Source of the DNA: Marsupella aquatica
Lineage: Eukaryota > Marchantiophyta
Assembly (NCBI GenBank): GCA_973895155.1
Contig: OZ316893.1
Coordinates: 26,164,001-26,228,000 of the forward strand
Reading direction: 5' to 3'
DNA: 64,000 bases
Under the pieces are notes generated by a model. That model had not been told where the DNA came from. It ran no database searches and was given only the letters and a program-made list of their open reading frames with translations. The position numbers and the translations under genes were made by a program. Numbering within the stretch: the first letter of the stretch is position 1; the number at the start of each line of letters is the position of its first letter. Shown here in pieces: positions 11,901 to 24,650 of the stretch.

Positions 11901-14174
11901 ATGAATCAGAGATGTCTGCACAAACTTTAGCACTTGGATCCATGTTGAGAGCAACAAATTGTATCTTGAGTGCAAGAGAGGTCAGATGCACTCTATGTGA
12001 CTCTCGCACTTGAGTTTGTCGTAGAAGTCCTTAGCAACCCATGTAGCAATAAAGCTCACAAGAGGAACTCAACAATCACATATGTTCTATTCGAGCTAAC
12101 CTCACGTAATGATTAAAAGCTCATCTTTCAATGATATGAGCAGAGCAGTGTTCCAGCTTGTCGATTTACTTCGTGTGTAATTTGCTGTAAGCAGGATATT
12201 TTAGGACAATTGGAAAGACATTCGAATGTTGGGGCAAACACAGTTTTCGGAAAATCCTACAATTTGTGCTAGAATAATTCCATTTGTTAATGTTCCGGGA
12301 CATGCCAAAATAGAATTATCCTGACCTAGCAAAAACTTACAGGATTAGGCAAAATGGTCCTTGCCCCAACAGGATGATTGGAATTAAAATGGATTCACAT
12401 TTGCTGTAAATTTGTTTGCTAACCTTGCTTACTCGAGCCATGAGTAATGGGCTAATAAGAATGTATTTTTCTTGTATAGCCGACTTTGTCTAGAAACTGA
12501 AGAAAAGCACAAGAGCTCTAATCTTGTCACGCCTGACAGTGCGTTAAACATTACTTTGATGTTCATTTTGGTGGCTTGTGTCTTGGTTGGCTTCATGATC
12601 ACTTTGTTGTGCAACTCGATTGACATGCAAAGAATTGTCTTGCTTGTCTTGAACTCTTGCATTCCCTTTCTGATACCTCAAAGGATGACCAGAATCCTAT
12701 CCCCAAAACAAAAAAAAAGATGTTTCTTCTGAGCTTCAATGATTGACATGCCTTGACAGAGGTTAATTTTTCAAGAATTAAAAACAATACTTTTGATAGT
12801 TGGTACACTACATATTGGACGTGACAAACGTGAAGACGAGACTTGTACACCCTTCCCATATTCAAGCCTTAGACTGGCTGTTGTCTTGTCTGGTGAAAGC
12901 TAATTATGAGTGCCTCCACAACAAGTCTTCTTTGGAGCCTTAAATTTTGGAACAAGTTGACTAAATTTGGCAGCATGAAAAACTTAAAAAATCCTTGGAG
13001 TTCCTCCACATTGTTTTAAATAAGATAAAACGAAGCTCCAAATGACACCCAATGCACTGCTTCAACAAGATTGTCAGGTCGTGTTAGCAATACTAGACTA
13101 CTGTGAGGTTGGGGGGAGGAGCACATATATCAGTTGTAGGTGACGACTGACTAATTGTAACGAGCATGAGTTGCACTAAGTATACTTGACAACTTGATGG
13201 ACTTTTTGTGAGGTGATCGTGTTAAAGTGTGGCTGACCACTGACCAATTGCAGGAGCTTCACGTAGCGTTCCTGAGCTAGATATGCATCATCTTGGGCTC
13301 TTCTCATTTGCCATACTATTTGTTTGAATTGGAACCCCATGTGAGATGCTCTTTCTTTCCGCATTCGCTGGGTTTTCTCCCAAAGAGCTCTTGATTCTCG
13401 CCTGAAAGGCAGTGCGTGTTCAGTGAATCTCATCAGTTCAGACATTGACAGAAGGAAAGGAATTTACAGCTATGCCCTCAATTTTTTGTTGAAGGGCTTG
13501 GACTCTTCAATGATTTCTGGTAAAATTCAATGGAAGTGAGCTTGCAATATCATCAAGTAACTATCCAATCAACTACACAGATTGTACAATTAACTGGGCG
13601 CAAAGTTTTGCTGGTTAGAGCTGTTACGCTTTTGTTGACAGAGAAATGACACCTTTGACCTGTGCAAAATCACGATAGACTACTAAACAGCTAAACATGA
13701 CTATGTGGTGAAAAGCACTAGCGTCTGTTTGAAAATATCATTTCAATATGCAGCACACCACATCTGCATAACTCTGCAATTTCTATGAATGCTACGACTC
13801 TATCAATAACACTTTTACGTGAAATTTAGAAGGTAGACCTTTTTGGGTTTCTAGGAAGTCTATTGATACTGTCTTTCTCACAATTTGTTACACCCTTTGT
13901 AATCTCGATCCTATTTTTTCATGGGCATCTCACCTTGCGCAATAGTGAGCGGAGTCAGTCAGAGGTTCACTTCAAAGTGACGACTGCCCAAAATTGGAGT
14001 ATTGACTATTGAAGTGCTAATGCAAACTCACACAGAAATGAGGCGCCTTTGAAATTCTGCATTATGCTTCATGTATTCTTGCATCTGCAAAGTTGCTTCT
14101 TCCAACTCCTTGTGGCATTTCATGTTTTCAATTGCTCGCGTAGATAGATCAACCATCACTTCAAGAGACGCCAT
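8947..14174 (-). CDS. Unrecognised 733-aa protein, five exons
   Basis: Read on the minus strand, the exons are 14174-14032, 13401-13238, 11718-10868, 10334-9691 and 9346-8947. Borders are GT-AG and the phases match throughout, giving one 733-aa frame. I do not recognise the family. Residues 1-100 look like a coiled coil rich in Glu, Gln, Lys and Arg. The third exon encodes a long hydrophilic, probably disordered region with two copies of a ~32-residue repeat (GQDLSWLQ...DLPVSTMPIS and GQDISWVP...DLPVSIMPIT). The last two exons look globular, with a basic C-terminus. The fourth acceptor is a tandem TAGCAG site, so a one-residue variant is possible. The exon 2 donor (GTCAGC) is weak and was chosen by phase; a better GTCAGT lies 8 bases upstream but breaks the frame to exon 3. 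The 1.5-kb intron 2 could hide a further exon. Upstream 5' exons are possible. Confidence 0.68.
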
Positions 14175-17100
14175 TCCTGCACTGTAGATATTACCCACCC
14201 TTCCACTACTGGGAGCTTGGCCAATTGTATATTTGTACTATTACGTGCGATGCACTCTATAATTCGAGGCCTATGCCTAAAGTGTAGCCTCTAGACCTCG
14301 ACTCTTAGGCAGGGCCAGCACTGGGGGCCGCATGACATGGGACTAGGGCTGTTTCCCTTCATAGCAGAGGTACAACCAAGACTGATTAGAAAACCGCGCC
14401 AAGCTGAACTGGTTTCAATTGAAGAAAAAACTAAGACAATTGGAATTCCCCGAAGTGTGCTTCAAAAGTTTACAAAACTCTGCTTTAAAATGCAAGGATT
14501 GCATTGGCAATTTGTTTCCTCAAAACTTTGGTTGGCCATTGAGAAGGAAGGCGACAATAATGACGCAAATAAATTTAGCTTCGTTTTGTCTCTACTCCAT
14601 TTGTACATTCAATCTACAATGTTCCATCTTTGAATGCAGAATCAACATCGTAGAACGTCAAGAGGAAATCTTAGCGCCGATCCAATGTATTGCTGAATGA
14701 TATGAGCTCGATTAGCCTAGCAAATTGAAGAATTGTATCCTTCCCTGGCATGGACGACATCTTGTTTTTGTAATGCAATCTACTCTCCATCAAGCTATAA
14801 GCTCATTCAATTCTTCAAAAGCTTTGAACCGATGAAAAAGATTTCCCAGAACTTGATGTTCATTTAGGACTCAATTGGGATGCTCTGAAACCGGCTCTCA
14901 AACGTCCCCGAGCTCGATTCAAGTTAAATTATCAAGTCCAGCTCGTGAGAATTACCCAAATTCTATGACAAAATCAAATCAAGAAATACAGTGAGACTAA
15001 ATCCTACACTATTGATCCCAACGCTGTTTCCTCTAGCAAGGGAGAAAACGCTGTTTTGGTAAGGGGCTTTTCAAGGGCATAAAGCACAGACTCCAAAGTC
15101 ACTCTTGTGAGGTAAAAGAGATGGCATGAATATGCCAGCGGACGCGAACTCCTCAGGACTAGAACTTTGAGCAAACTGAATGGCAAACAAAGCCATCTTA
15201 ACAGGGGGACCCAATTTCCTATTCAGGCGAAAATTTATGGGAACTGGCAATATGCCGTCATTCATATTGTGTTAAACATATGTCACAACGAATTGAGCAG
15301 GCCTGCTGATGGGAGAGCATTGCTGGTCCGTGGCAGTGCTATCGACCATGCCCAGGTCGACCCTCCACTACTGTCCTGTGTCAATGCTGAAGCTAGGACA
15401 GACATAAATTAGATTTCAGCTGCAATTGCAACATTGAATCGAAATCCCCCTGAAAGTTAGAAGGAAGGATTCACTGGAAATGTCACCTAAAGATCATCCC
15501 CATGGTTTTGTAACCACCTGTCCGCTGGTGAGCCGCCTGATTTAACTGAATGTCCTCCAAAATTAATGGTGCACTTTTGCTCTTTGTTGGAATACACTCT
15601 TTGTTGGAGTGTATAAGTGCACTCCATGGGTAACTGCAGGCCGGTAGTGTAGTCCCCTAATATGCACTTTCCTTGGTAAATGCACCAAAATAGTGCCATC
15701 TGTAAGTGAAGGTAGAGGTCACTAAAAGACAATATGCATAAGTGCATGTCCATCTATAAGAGCGGCGGGAAGAGTGGGCATGCATGTATCAGTTACCGCT
15801 ATGCATGTGTATGCATGCGTTGGAAGCAATATATTGATAAGTGCAACAGACAACTATATACAGTAGTTTCATGCACTTATCCAGTTGAATTGTGGAGTAT
15901 AAGAGCTTGGGGTATGAGGAGTCAGTTGTTGGTGACCTGAAAACACATGATGGAGGTGCATAACTGATTTCACATGCGCTTATTGGATAGTGCAGCATGC
16001 ACATATGGAGAATTGCATAAATGATATCCCGTGCACTTATGAAATAGTGCATAAAGTGGATAAGTGCAGGACTGGGGTGTGTTCCCAGGAGCCTGCTACT
16101 TAGACACAGTAGACTGTAGTCTCTCTCTAAATGTGTACAATCCAGGGACAAAGCATCCTGTTTGCACTTAATGTGTTTTGCACTATGTATAAGTGCAAAA
16201 TGTGAAATTGTGACTCTAACTGTACATGCCCGCCTAAACACGGTCCCCTACCCCCACAAGGGCAACTTTTACTCAATGGAAAAATGTCATGCACTTATAA
16301 GTAAGTTTCCATAAATTCCCTAAAACAAACTTTGTTGCTTATGTTTTAGGTTGTTTATTCCCCTAAAACCTTTGTGCATGATATGGGACCTCTCCTTCAA
16401 GTGAGGCCCTTGAACTACAAGAGAATACTCTAGTCCAACCTTATTTGTGGTAGACACGGGGGTAGCCATTTACTCTTAGGTCTAGAGTTACTATGTAACT
16501 ATAGTTAATCCCCGAGTTAATCAAACTGTAGTTAGATGCTTGGTTATGGTTAGATGCATGTGCAACTACTATTTAGGGTAGCAAGACCTAGTTAGTGAGT
16601 GGAACTTAGGCTTATTGTTACAAAACTAGTTGTGAAATAAAAAGAGCTTAGTCTCTGGAGAATCGGCATAGACGACAGGATTAGAGTTGAGTAAAGTTCT
16701 CTTATGTGGTGAAACATGTATCTCATGTGTTGACTATTTCTGTGTTTGGTGAATGTTGCACATGTGCATGCTGTCATAAGAGTTGTGGTTGTTTACTCAA
16801 CAATTTGATGGTTCTTGTGTACTCTAGTTGTGTGTATCATAGTCCTATATAGCCTCACTCTCCTGGCTTGATGATCGTCCTATTCAGGCAATACATAAAT
16901 AAATATTCAAGTTTTGGGCCAGACTAGCAAAATATTGTGGGGTCCTTGTGAGAGCTTGCAAGAATATTGTCACGTGAATGTTATGAATTCAAAGCATGGT
17001 AAGCACTGAGTTTTTAGTGTACCCACTGTTTTCAAAAGTAAGTTATAAAACTGAAAAGAAAGAAAATCCAAGCAAATAATAAGAGTGCATGTCTACATGT

Positions 17101-18878
17101 GTTAGCACCAAGAACGGCCACTACAGGGCATGTGTCTAAGGCAGAGATGCATGGAAGATTTACTTTACAAAATCATTTAAATATGTCGTTGCCTGACATG
17201 AATGCATGGACATTCCCTTTTATTTACAACACTTTATTTATTGTGAATATATAGATCTGATGGTGTGGCATAGATTACATTTTTTTGCCTGTACCCAATA
17301 TCCAAGCATGCACTCCCACACGAGTCTTCACTTTTGTCCCACACGAGTCACCATACAACTGCTCATACTTGAAAACAATCTGGAGGCTCCAATCAGTAAA
17401 ATGGAATGGTTGGGAATTTATGGGATAAAGTGTATTATTCAGAAATTTCTCATATTTAATAAGCTCTATAATTGGACCAGTAGTCATGCTGCGTGCATTT
17501 GTTTTTCTTCCTAAATCATGCTCCCTGGAAAATGATGCTCCCATGCACCCAGTGGGCTAACCATGCAACCCCATGGACAGTGACACTTTTTATACTTTCA
17601 CTCATTGACACCAATCTTGTGGACCTTCATTATTTCCCTTGATATCCAACTGAATTGGCTCTTCTTGGGCTTGTTCTTCAAAGTGAGTTCCACTCTTTTT
17701 ACTAGCACCCTGTTGAGGGGCAGTGGCTGTGAAGAAGATCGTTGTTCCCACTGGCGACTTAATAGCTGGGCCGTTTCCCAGCCAGACTGAGTGAGATGCC
17801 TCCAATAGACTGACAAGACGAGCCATAGAACTTTAGAAGCAATTTGGAAAAATCTTTCCAATTCAATATATTCAGTTTCATCAAGAATTAAGAGGATCTT
17901 GAAGTTAGGGGGCTAGAGTTTATAATTTGTGAAGATTATTCCATCACCATTCACACTTTGTTTTTCCAAAATTCAGTGCATCCCTTGATTTCCAACAAAA
18001 TCTAATATTTTGGTGTTCTTTATGAATTTCCTGAAAGATCTTTCCAATGAACCCTGATACAGCCAAATTTGATTGAGAATTGGGATACCTATTAATTTGC
18101 AAAGATGACAGTCTAATTGTCTTTCCACATTTCACTCATAGTGTAATCCAAAGATGAGTGTCTGATTTTCTTTCCACATTTATTTCATGGTGTAGTTTCA
18201 CTGTATGTAGTTTCACAGAAATCGAATTACAAATACCCATCAGAGCATTGTGCCAAATGTGGAGGTCTATGAGTGATTCAAAATTCGTGCTGCCCGTCTG
18301 GATTTCTTTTCACAGCTGCTCTGTCCCATTTTATTTTTCTGATTTCCTTCTAATCGTGCTGCTCGGCATTGTTTTTGTTCCTAAATCATGCTGCTCGTCT
18401 GGATTGCTATGGTCTTGACAAGCCTGCTCGATCTTTGACTACTTTGTGAGATCAGTAGGCGATTTAAAAATTCAGCCCAAGTGACCTCATGCTTTTGACG
18501 TGGATTCAGCTCGTGGTTGAGCTGGGGGGATCATTCTGTGTTCTTCCCAGGGACGACCCACAAACGCATGCAGCATGTGATGGATTGTTCACCTGGTGGT
18601 TAGAATCTGAAGTACTGTGTGGGGAGGTGGGTAATGACTTTGAGATGGATTCAACTCGGCGTTGTGATTGTGATGGCGGATCTATGTTCCTTCAAGAGAG
18701 GACCCACAATCGCTTGGAGCATGTGATGGATTGTTGATCTATTGGGGTGGTAATCTGTAGCACTGGGGAGGGAGGAGGTGGGGAGAGAGGTGGCTGGGTG
18801 ATTGATATTTGCAGGCTTGAGAAGTGGCAGCAGCAAGGGCCATTCACTTCCAGCTCAGGTGACTCCCCTCTCATTTCT
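14175..18878. other. Intergenic stretch between the divergent 733-aa and membrane-protein genes
   Basis: No supported gene. It should contain both 5' regulatory regions. The striking content is the ATAAGTGCA cluster at 15613-16298, listed separately. The remainder is AT-rich unique-looking sequence with short chance ORFs; 17900-18200 repeats the phrase CTTTCCACATTT twice within 50 bp. Confidence 0.5.
15613..16298. repeat. Array of ATAAGTGCA / TGCACTTAT nonamers on both strands
   Basis: Eight exact copies: ATAAGTGCA at 15613, 15738, 15837, 16060 and 16189, and its complement TGCACTTAT at 15872, 16032 and 16290. Near matches occur too, for example TGCGCTTAT at 15975 and TGCACTTAA near 16163. 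By chance about 0.005 would be expected in this length counting both strands. The spacing is irregular (28 to 160 bp) and the flanking bases differ, so this is not a simple tandem repeat. Multiple transposase-binding motifs in both orientations are typical of the subterminal regions of hAT and CACTA transposons, which is one possible reading. Confidence 0.8.
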
Positions 18879-21278
18879 ATGTCTGTTAAGACTCAATTCT
18901 CTCTCAATTCAGTTCTGGAAAATGCCGCCTCGGTGGTGGAGAGTCTGCAACTCGAAGGAGGAGAAGAAGAAGGAGCCTCTGAATTTCAGGGAGTAGAGGA
19001 AGAACAACAACCATCGCATGCGACTGAGAATGGGTGGAAGAGAGGAGAAGATAGCAGGACTGTGAATGAGTCGAAAGGACGGCAGTTTGATGGTGGGGTC
19101 GAAGGTCTGGCGGCTCAGATGTCCAGGATGGGCTCTATACCAATGGAAAGTTCATCCGACGGAGGTAATTTCATCTCCCATCGGCGACTGCACCTTAATA
19201 TGCCATGGAATTTGCAAAAATCCTTACCAGATATCGCAAATAAGAAGTGCTTGTTAACTCTTCACAAGTAAGTGAAGAGTGAATGCAGCTTTCAGCTCAG
19301 TACAGGAACAATTTGACTGACGTCCTGGGGAATTGCAGATGAGGTGGCAAGCAGTTTGGATTGTGAGCCATTCGAGACTAGTGAGCTGCAGCTCATTGAA
19401 GATGCGTTGAGGAGTCTCCGAAGTGCCGAGGAGGAGAAAACTGAGGCCTCTAAGGCTGCGGAGCATGAATTATCGTCTTCCGATGATCTGCAAGACGTTG
19501 CGCGACTCTTGAAGAAGGTACTTTATGCTTGGATCCCCAGAAACTGCACTAAGCATTATTTTGTTCGCTTGTGCTCGATTGGCTGCCGCACTAATAGGAA
19601 CGAAGGGATTCTGTTCCGTCAGAGAGTTCCAAATCTGTTTACCCCAATTTTCTTCAAGTGAAAGAGTGCTCCATGAAGTCAGACGTCCACCAGGTATTAA
19701 GTATTTTTTGCCATGGCAACGTCTCAAGCTTCCTCATATGACCGGAAAATGTTATAGCAGTTGAGCGTACGTTCCAGATGCTCCCTTTCTATGCTCGAGC
19801 TTCCCGTGCTGGACAACTTCAAGAGAGCGAGAGATGTCTTTCCTTCTGATTTGTTCCTGTTCTTCCTTCTGTTTTATTAGTGGCTAAGATCGAGGAATAC
19901 CTGAACCCGAACGAAAGGGCTGTGATGTTTTATATTCGTTTTACTTTCTTATGTCCCTGATGTTCTTGTTCTTTGCTGGAGATCTGGTTTTGCCTCTTCA
20001 ATAGTCTCCTTTCTCTCCGTTGCCTCTTCCACTTTGTAAAATTCACTAAACAAGCACTAAAGGTTGAAATTTAGAGTGTAAGGAAACTTGCTCAAAAAAG
20101 TGCAAGTCGTTCACGATTTAGGTGATTTATTCTCTTCGGGAGACAAGTGTTATTGTGCAATTGGTTGTTTTTCAGCGATTGAGACACGAACCCTTCGCAG
20201 GACATTGATAGACGACCAACAGTTTTGGGCATTGACCTTAGTCACAGCTACAAACTTTAATATCTTTGGATGTACGTAAGCTTCAATTGGGAACAAGAAC
20301 AAATGGCATGCATTTGACCTCCTCTGCTTTTGGGCAGATGTGTATACCCATTGGGACTCAAAAGGATATTGTAGAGCTGGTGCAGCTGATAAACCCGATC
20401 CGGGATTGTTTTTAATACTTCTTGATCTGGAAATTTCATCAATGTTGGATCAGTTTTATTGTTTGACTTCAGCTTCACAGCTGGAGGACACAATGACTGC
20501 GCAAATAGTCTCGTTATTAGGTTGGGAACTAAAATTATAGTTGCTTGTTCATCAGGTGCAATCTGTCAGAACCGGTAGCCAAGGGGCTCCTTTGAAATCT
20601 GTGAGTTCAAGTCCAGATAGTAGTCTAGGGCAAAGGCCACCTGGAGGGGAAAAATTGGAACCTGCAGATATTTGTCAGGTTGTACAGGAAGCTGCACAGA
20701 CGGCTTTGGCTGCTGCCAAAACTGCGGAAACGGTTGTCAGTTCATTGAACAGAAACTCTCAAGCGATAGAAGAGCTCTGCAATTGTTTGCAAGCTCCCAG
20801 TGAAGATTCTGTGATGGAGCAGGAGGAAGATGAGGGAGAGGAGAAGATGCTGGCAATTGAGCTACAGCAGACTGAGATCGTCAAGAGTCTTTTAGTGCAG
20901 AACAGAATGACTCATTGGGTGCTTGGGTTCATCGTAGTCTCGTCGCTTGTTTGGCGTTATGGAGTTGTAAAATTTGTTAAAGGGGTCAACCATACCATAA
21001 AGAACCCATTCCAAGGTATTACGAATATGTTTAAACCTAAGGAAAGTCGTGATGAAGACAATAGTGGTTTACAACTGAAGCTTCCAGCGATCCTGTGTGG
21101 TGAAGAGGAAGCAGGACGGGTGAAACGTTGTGCAGAAAAGGATAAGGAAGATCAAATGTTTAATTTCAGCAGAATCTTCTTCCCGGGTCACGAACGAAAA
21201 GAGAAGGAAGATGAGACATTTAACTTAGGCAGGAGTATCGCCAGTAACTTGCCAGGTCAAGACCTAAATAGTGACTGA
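18879..21278 (+). CDS. Unrecognised 395-aa single-pass membrane protein
   Basis: Three exons (18879-19164, 19339-19517, 20556-21278) with GT-AG borders and matching phases. The start is the first ATG in the frame; the frame is open further upstream but without ATG. Residues 1-155 are acidic and Ser-rich. Residues 190-240 form an Ala- and Glu-rich helix (VVQEAAQTALAAAKTAE) likely to coil. An acidic run follows, then one hydrophobic segment at about 276-297 (WVLGFIVVSSLVWRYGVV). About 100 hydrophilic residues follow, with two related blocks, KEDQMFNFSRIFFPGHERK and the DETFNLGRS stretch. There is no N-terminal signal peptide, so a large cytosolic N-domain with a membrane anchor near the C-terminus is likely. 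I considered PEX14, because of the single membrane segment plus coil, but the N-terminal PEX5-binding signature is not visible. Function unknown. Confidence 0.72.
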
Positions 21279-22704
21279 TGACTTTTCATGTAGGATTGTC
21301 TATTGTAGAATCTCATTCCTACTAGGTGTCATCCTCCGCCTCCGTACGAGAAGTTTGCAAACCCGTCAATGTTTCTTCAGCTAATTTACATGATTTGACG
21401 GCAATTATTAGCATATTGCAGTGAGCAGCTACGTAGGACAATGCTAATCAATGTTTCTTCAGCTAATTATTTGTGAGAGACATGTGAGAGACGAACATGT
21501 GTCATGATTGTTTGCAGTAATTCTAGAACAGATGCCCCAATGTCCTGAAAATTTCAGCACAAATGGATTGTTCCATCACCTGCACAATATTGCTCAAAAC
21601 ACAGACAAATGCTCTAGGCATATGGTTCAGTAATTTGGGCCTCTTTGCAATTGTTTCGACAAACCCTGGGGGCCTCATCATGGACCTGAAGTGGCCGGTG
21701 ACTACGATTATATCGTTTTAGTGAATATGAATAGAAAATTAAACACCTGAAGACGGAAAAGGCTCCAGGCATCCGCTTTACCGGAACTCCCACTTTGATC
21801 TGGGTTGAACTAATTTTTTGGAACTCCCACTTGAAGTTGGTTTGATCCAAACTCCGACTCTTCCAGTCACATTTGTGGTGGACCGCTGATCTTTTTTCTT
21901 TGATTCAGAGGTTAATTCATCAGAGTGGGCCTCATCTATATTTTATATCCATAAACAAGCCAACAGACCATATGAAGAATCTGGATGAGCCACGAGTTGG
22001 TTTTTATTGTATGCAACCATGGTTTTCAGTCAACCAGACCCACTCTTACGCTTACTTGGTCCATAGTAGGCTCCCCAGACGTGAGCCCCAGTCCTACGCT
22101 TCAACGAGCATAAATGAAATCCTTTTTGTACGTCATAAATATTTTTCCAGTTTATGATCTCCAGTTCACTTTGATTTTTATAACTACTTTTAGTTGCTCA
22201 ACTACTACGTCTTAAATAGAAAATGTGTAACTGTTTAGAAGCATATCGTTACGAATCATTGATTCTATACCGTTTAGTAAGTGCTCTCTTTCTCTCTCTC
22301 TACATCGGTAGCATCGAGTTGATGTTGATTCCCAGTTGCTGAGATACTAGGCGAAGAACAGGTACCACGTCTGGGAATTTAGAATTATTCTCATGAGGGA
22401 TCTTACTTAGTCACACTTTGCACACAAAGTGACACTTGGTGAAACTCTGTGAGCAAATGCTGCTCACGAAACGCGCTTTTATCGGAGGCATTGTCATGGC
22501 AGTATTGTGTAGCTTTTCGTCTTTGTTCAGATTCATTCTTTTTCAATGCCAGTTGGCTTGTTCTGCAGCTTTCTTTTGCAGTGACACCTTTACAATGAGC
22601 ACACGCCTCTCATACTCTGTAAAGTGGCTATTTGGATTCTGGCGTCACACATGGCATTTCCTGTGTCCTAGTTTGGCGCCATTATTTCTGTTCCCACTGT
22701 GTCA

Positions 22705-22729
22705 TATATATATATATATATATATATTA
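22705..22729. repeat. TA dinucleotide microsatellite
   Basis: About twelve alternating TA dinucleotides. Confidence 0.95.
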
Positions 22730-24399
22730 TGTTTTCCATTCGCAAAGGGCGGTCTACGTATGTTCTCTACAGCTACAAAACTTCATTAGTTTTTGTTTAC
22801 CAGAATTGCCAGAATTGCCAGAATGAGTCACCTTTACTACAAAGGTCTGCAAAGTGTCACCTCAGGACTGTAGACTATTTCTAGTAGTATTTTTATACCA
22901 GGAGCTTGGTGTTGCCTTCCATGTGTTTGCTAGCTATTCGAATTACGTGTGCATCAACCCCAGAGCTCTTCCACGTAACTTTGACCGCTTCAGCTGCATC
23001 TTTGGCCCTTTTCTCCTCGCTTTGGTGCCTCCCCTCAAACGGCAACCATATTGACATTTGATGAATCAGATGCACTGGTGAAGGAAAAAGTTAGTGGAAA
23101 AGTCAGGAACATGAATGACGGTTGACAAACGAGTCATTTTGGAGCTTTGTAAAACTCAAATTCCCTCACAGTAGAAAATTAGGATACTCCTGGGGATTCG
23201 TCCATGGTGACTTTGGGGATGGCCCAAAATAATTGCTTGTCCGAACCTGACGAAGCAAACGGATGTGGATGGCTGACTTTTCAAATATCAGGCTGCCCGG
23301 CATCCGTTCATTCATCGCTTCTGGGCTTGAGATAGTAGACCTGCCTCCTTGACTTGCCACTCCTCGGGAGCTGAGTACCGTAGGAGCTGAGTCCTCTTCT
23401 CGAAAAGGAATCAATGCAAAATCCTACTTTTAGATGATCGTATATATATTTATTTTGATCAGAGTAATGTATTGAAGTCTTAACTCATCTAATTCGGCAG
23501 ACGTTTCACAGTAAAGGAACGAAAGAGCGCGCGGCTGACCTCTTCAGAAGAAAAGCAAACAAGAGAACCCACACACACACACAAGGGAGAGCATGAAAAC
23601 CCACTAACTCCCATCAATCACAACAAGCGAGGCCTGTGGGAATAGGGTTTGGGAGACGGCAAGTTTGCAATCCACCCGTCCGTCCATGGCCTCAGTTTGA
23701 TCAGGCTTGGTGAAAGATGTCCTTAGTCACAGTCAGGTGGATCTCCATAATCAATCACTAAGAACACAACGTACCAACAGGTTGCGTTTTGCTCATAAAA
23801 TCAGTCTATCGGGTCAAACAAAACACCAACATCGTCCCTTCTAAATGCTCTACGCAGTACGCTAGCGAGCAGATTCATCAATCTTCACTGACAACATACC
23901 AGGAGCTTGATGAGTCTTTTCCTCGTCTCGAGTCAAACATGACATTCAGCGTCCTCCACATTCTCTCTGCGTAAATCGCGTAACTACGATGTGACGATTA
24001 TGGGCACATTGAGTCATTGACGATTCAGTCCCCTCATGCGCGTGTTGCGCGCCGCATCGCATAATAATAATGCCGTAGGTACATCTGCGGCAACCGATGA
24101 CTCACTCGTTCGTTGCTCGCTCATCAATTCACTTGACTCTCCGATTTCTGCTCTCAAGAAGTCAAGCTTGATGATGCTCCGTACTTGTAAAGTCGTTCCT
24201 CCTCAGTGGATTGCGCCTCTTTTGGCCACTTCGAAGAATTGCTTTGTAAAGTGAATTGGCTTCTCGTGTACAGTCCATTGACCTCCATTGGAATCCTCCA
24301 TTTGTTTTTTTTGCTTTCCTCGTTTCCTCCCTTCCTTCCTCCCTTCCTCCCTCTCTGTCTCGTTGATTCCCTACATAAGTACACAACTATGTTGCTCTT

Positions 24400-24650
24400 T
24401 TTTTGGGAGGGCTCAAATCGTTCTCATGGAACCCAGGCCAGTATATATTTTTAAGGTTTTTTAGGGTGGCCAATGTCCAGTTTGTGGAGGAGAAGATGCT
24501 CAAAATATTCTTTATCCTATTATTTTCCTGAGTGTCAGATCTCCCTAGATTTAAGGAAGAGGGTTACATTCTGGCTAATGGGACCTGTGACTTAGGTGGA
24601 ATACTGGCTAATGAGACAGAAAATTACTAGCAAAATTTTGCCAAAAATGG
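24400..24650 (-). repeat. Dispersed repeat, copy 1 (inverted relative to 32080-32360)
   Basis: The reverse complement contains GTCTCATTAGCCAGTATTCC, GAATATTTTGAGCATCTTCT and GGCCACCCT in the same order and spacing as the plus strand of 32080-32360. It is probably a non-autonomous transposon fragment; ends not resolved. Confidence 0.7.

Noticed and set aside
18879-21278. PEX14-like peroxisomal import protein
   Set aside because: Only the general layout (one membrane segment, coil, acidic tail) fits; the conserved N-terminal domain is not visible.
22436-22826. ORFs across the TA microsatellite
   Set aside because: Tyr-Ile runs come from the TA repeat; no gene structure around them.
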